Assembly: GCA_964019155.1 (NCBI GenBank)
Contig: OZ025239.1
Location: 97,975,062-98,039,061, forward strand
Length of the DNA stretch: 64,000 bases
Direction: 5' to 3'
Source of the DNA: Osedax fenrisi
Lineage: Eukaryota > Annelida > Polychaeta > Sabellida > Siboglinidae
The notes under the pieces: model-generated
The model's database searches: none
Seen by the model: only the letters and a program-made list of their open reading frames with translations
Told to the model about the DNA's origin: nothing
Made by a program: the position numbers and the translations under genes
Shown: positions 63,110-64,000 of the stretch, in pieces
How positions within the stretch are numbered: position 1 is the stretch's first letter
Layout of the letters: every line of letters begins with the position of its first letter

Positions 63110-63231
63110 CATTACTGTATTACAATACATGTTTATTTTCTCTTTCTGTAGTTGTTTATATTATACGTGTGTTGTTCCTTTTAAAGGGCTTAAGAATAAT
63201 ATTTAATATTTTATATTGTTCTCATAATATA

Positions 63232-63286
<55 letters not shown>

Positions 63287-63773
63287 TGTTTGTATACATA
63301 TACATAATATTATTGGATACTAGTGAGTAATGTAGTTCATTACACTATAGACAAGGTATATGTATCTATAATTAATTAATTTATATATATATATATATAT
63401 ATATACTTAGTTAATTAGTTATATATGTTAGTATTGTATAATAATATATATTCCTAAATATATTTATTTAGAAATTATTGATTTCTGTATTAAAAATGTA
63501 ATATTTTGTCAAAGAATATAATTTTTTTATTTTATAAAATTAATATATACACAAATATTTTAATTTAATTAATAATTTACAAAGTTATAAATATAAGTTA
63601 ATTTTAATTAAGGAGTAGATGCCTTCAAAATTTTAATTTTAATTAACAAAATTTAAATTATTATATAGAAAATAAGTTCTATAATCATTTATTTATAATT
63701 TCATGAAAATATTATACTTATATTAGTTATATTAAAATGTATATCTCGGAATATAGTATACTATATATGTATA

Positions 63774-64000
63774 CAGTCAACTCTCGGTAAATCAGATTTC
63801 TCGATAATTCAGACACATTTAGTTGATTTGTATCCATGTTAAATTAATCAGATAAGTTGGATTGGATAAGTCGGACACATATTATAGTCAATTTTTATAA
63901 ATGTCAGAAATATTTAATTAGTATAATGTATATTATAATTTCAATAAGTAATATTATTGAATACAACATTTTATGTTATTGATTAGTGCAAAATTCCACA
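63774..64000 (+). mobile_element. Pogo/Tigger-like MITE, second copy, cut by the window edge
   Basis: Starts CAGTCAACTCTCGGTAAATC after TATA. Then TCTCGATAATTCAGAC, GGATAAGTCGGACAC, and a body (TTATTGAATACAACATTTTA) that matches the copy at 41992-42447 at its 42260-42300 part. It lacks a segment of about 60 bases present in the first copy (around 42130-42200). Confidence 0.85.

Larger units (their letters stand above)
59510..64000 (+). other. Putative intron of the forkhead gene (no exon 2 seen)
   Basis: Begins GTTATTATAATATTACG and almost at once enters (TA)n (59540-59586). The rest is AT-rich DNA with (TA)n at 60322-60358, 61251-61267, 62283-62306, 63078-63107 and 63237-63283, a palindrome cluster at 60481-60540, a short GC patch (GGGGGGAGGCGCGCGACG near 60791) and a Tigger-like MITE at the right edge. 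No wing-coding sequence is visible on the + strand, so the intron would be over 4.4 kb. The 94-codon frame at 59593-59877 is low-complexity Y/I and not credible. Confidence 0.55.

Overview
The window looks like intergenic nuclear DNA from an invertebrate animal with a very AT-rich genome, followed at the right end by the first coding exon of a developmental gene. The animal origin rests on a forkhead exon of FoxD type (59027-59509) and on several non-LTR retrotransposon types common in invertebrates. No bacterial operon, CRISPR array, rRNA gene or intact tRNA gene was seen. The species cannot be named from this sequence.

Layout. 1-374 is the start of a reverse-strand LINE ORF1-like coiled-coil protein cut by the window edge. 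1616-2390 is a decayed reverse-strand LINE. 2835-5755 is a decayed forward-strand LINE of the CR1/L2 group. 24557-27655 is a much younger reverse-strand LINE with an intact reverse transcriptase, bracketed by two long (TTA)n arrays. 29676-30059 is a LINE C-terminal fragment. 34430-36400 is an old reverse-strand LINE that was later split by a 148-bp hAT-type MITE with an 8-bp target duplication. DNA transposon relics include three copies of a ~950-bp palindromic element (6271-7230, 16612-17557, 38109-39082), a divergent sister element of the same design (42518-43422), and two pogo/Tigger-like MITEs (41992-42447; 63774 to the right edge). A tRNA-derived SINE head lies at 49972-50038, and a short repeat family with (TAA)n tails occurs at 14811 and 50353.

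Simple repeats dominate the rest: dozens of (TA)n arrays, (TTA)n arrays of about 269 and 513 bp, an (ACT)n array of about 561 bp, a 114-bp satellite block, a 93-bp perfect duplication and a 12-13-bp minisatellite. Perfect palindromes of 16-28 bp are unusually common.

Against this AT background stand about sixteen short GC-rich islands (roughly 8.8, 10.6, 12.9, 18.2, 21.4, 28.5, 30.5, 33.0, 40.6, 44.5, 48.4, 52.2, 53.7, 56.2, 58.0 and 58.9 kb). They share words such as TTACGTAA and CACGTGAT, and few contain a believable coding frame. The island just upstream of the forkhead exon shares an ordered CACGCCCA / CACGTG / CCAAT module with the island at 28.4 kb. I infer that the window is mostly the 5' regulatory desert of the FoxD-like gene, punctuated by candidate promoters or enhancers and filled with transposon debris. 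The forkhead domain is interrupted after 61 residues by a putative intron that runs beyond the right edge.
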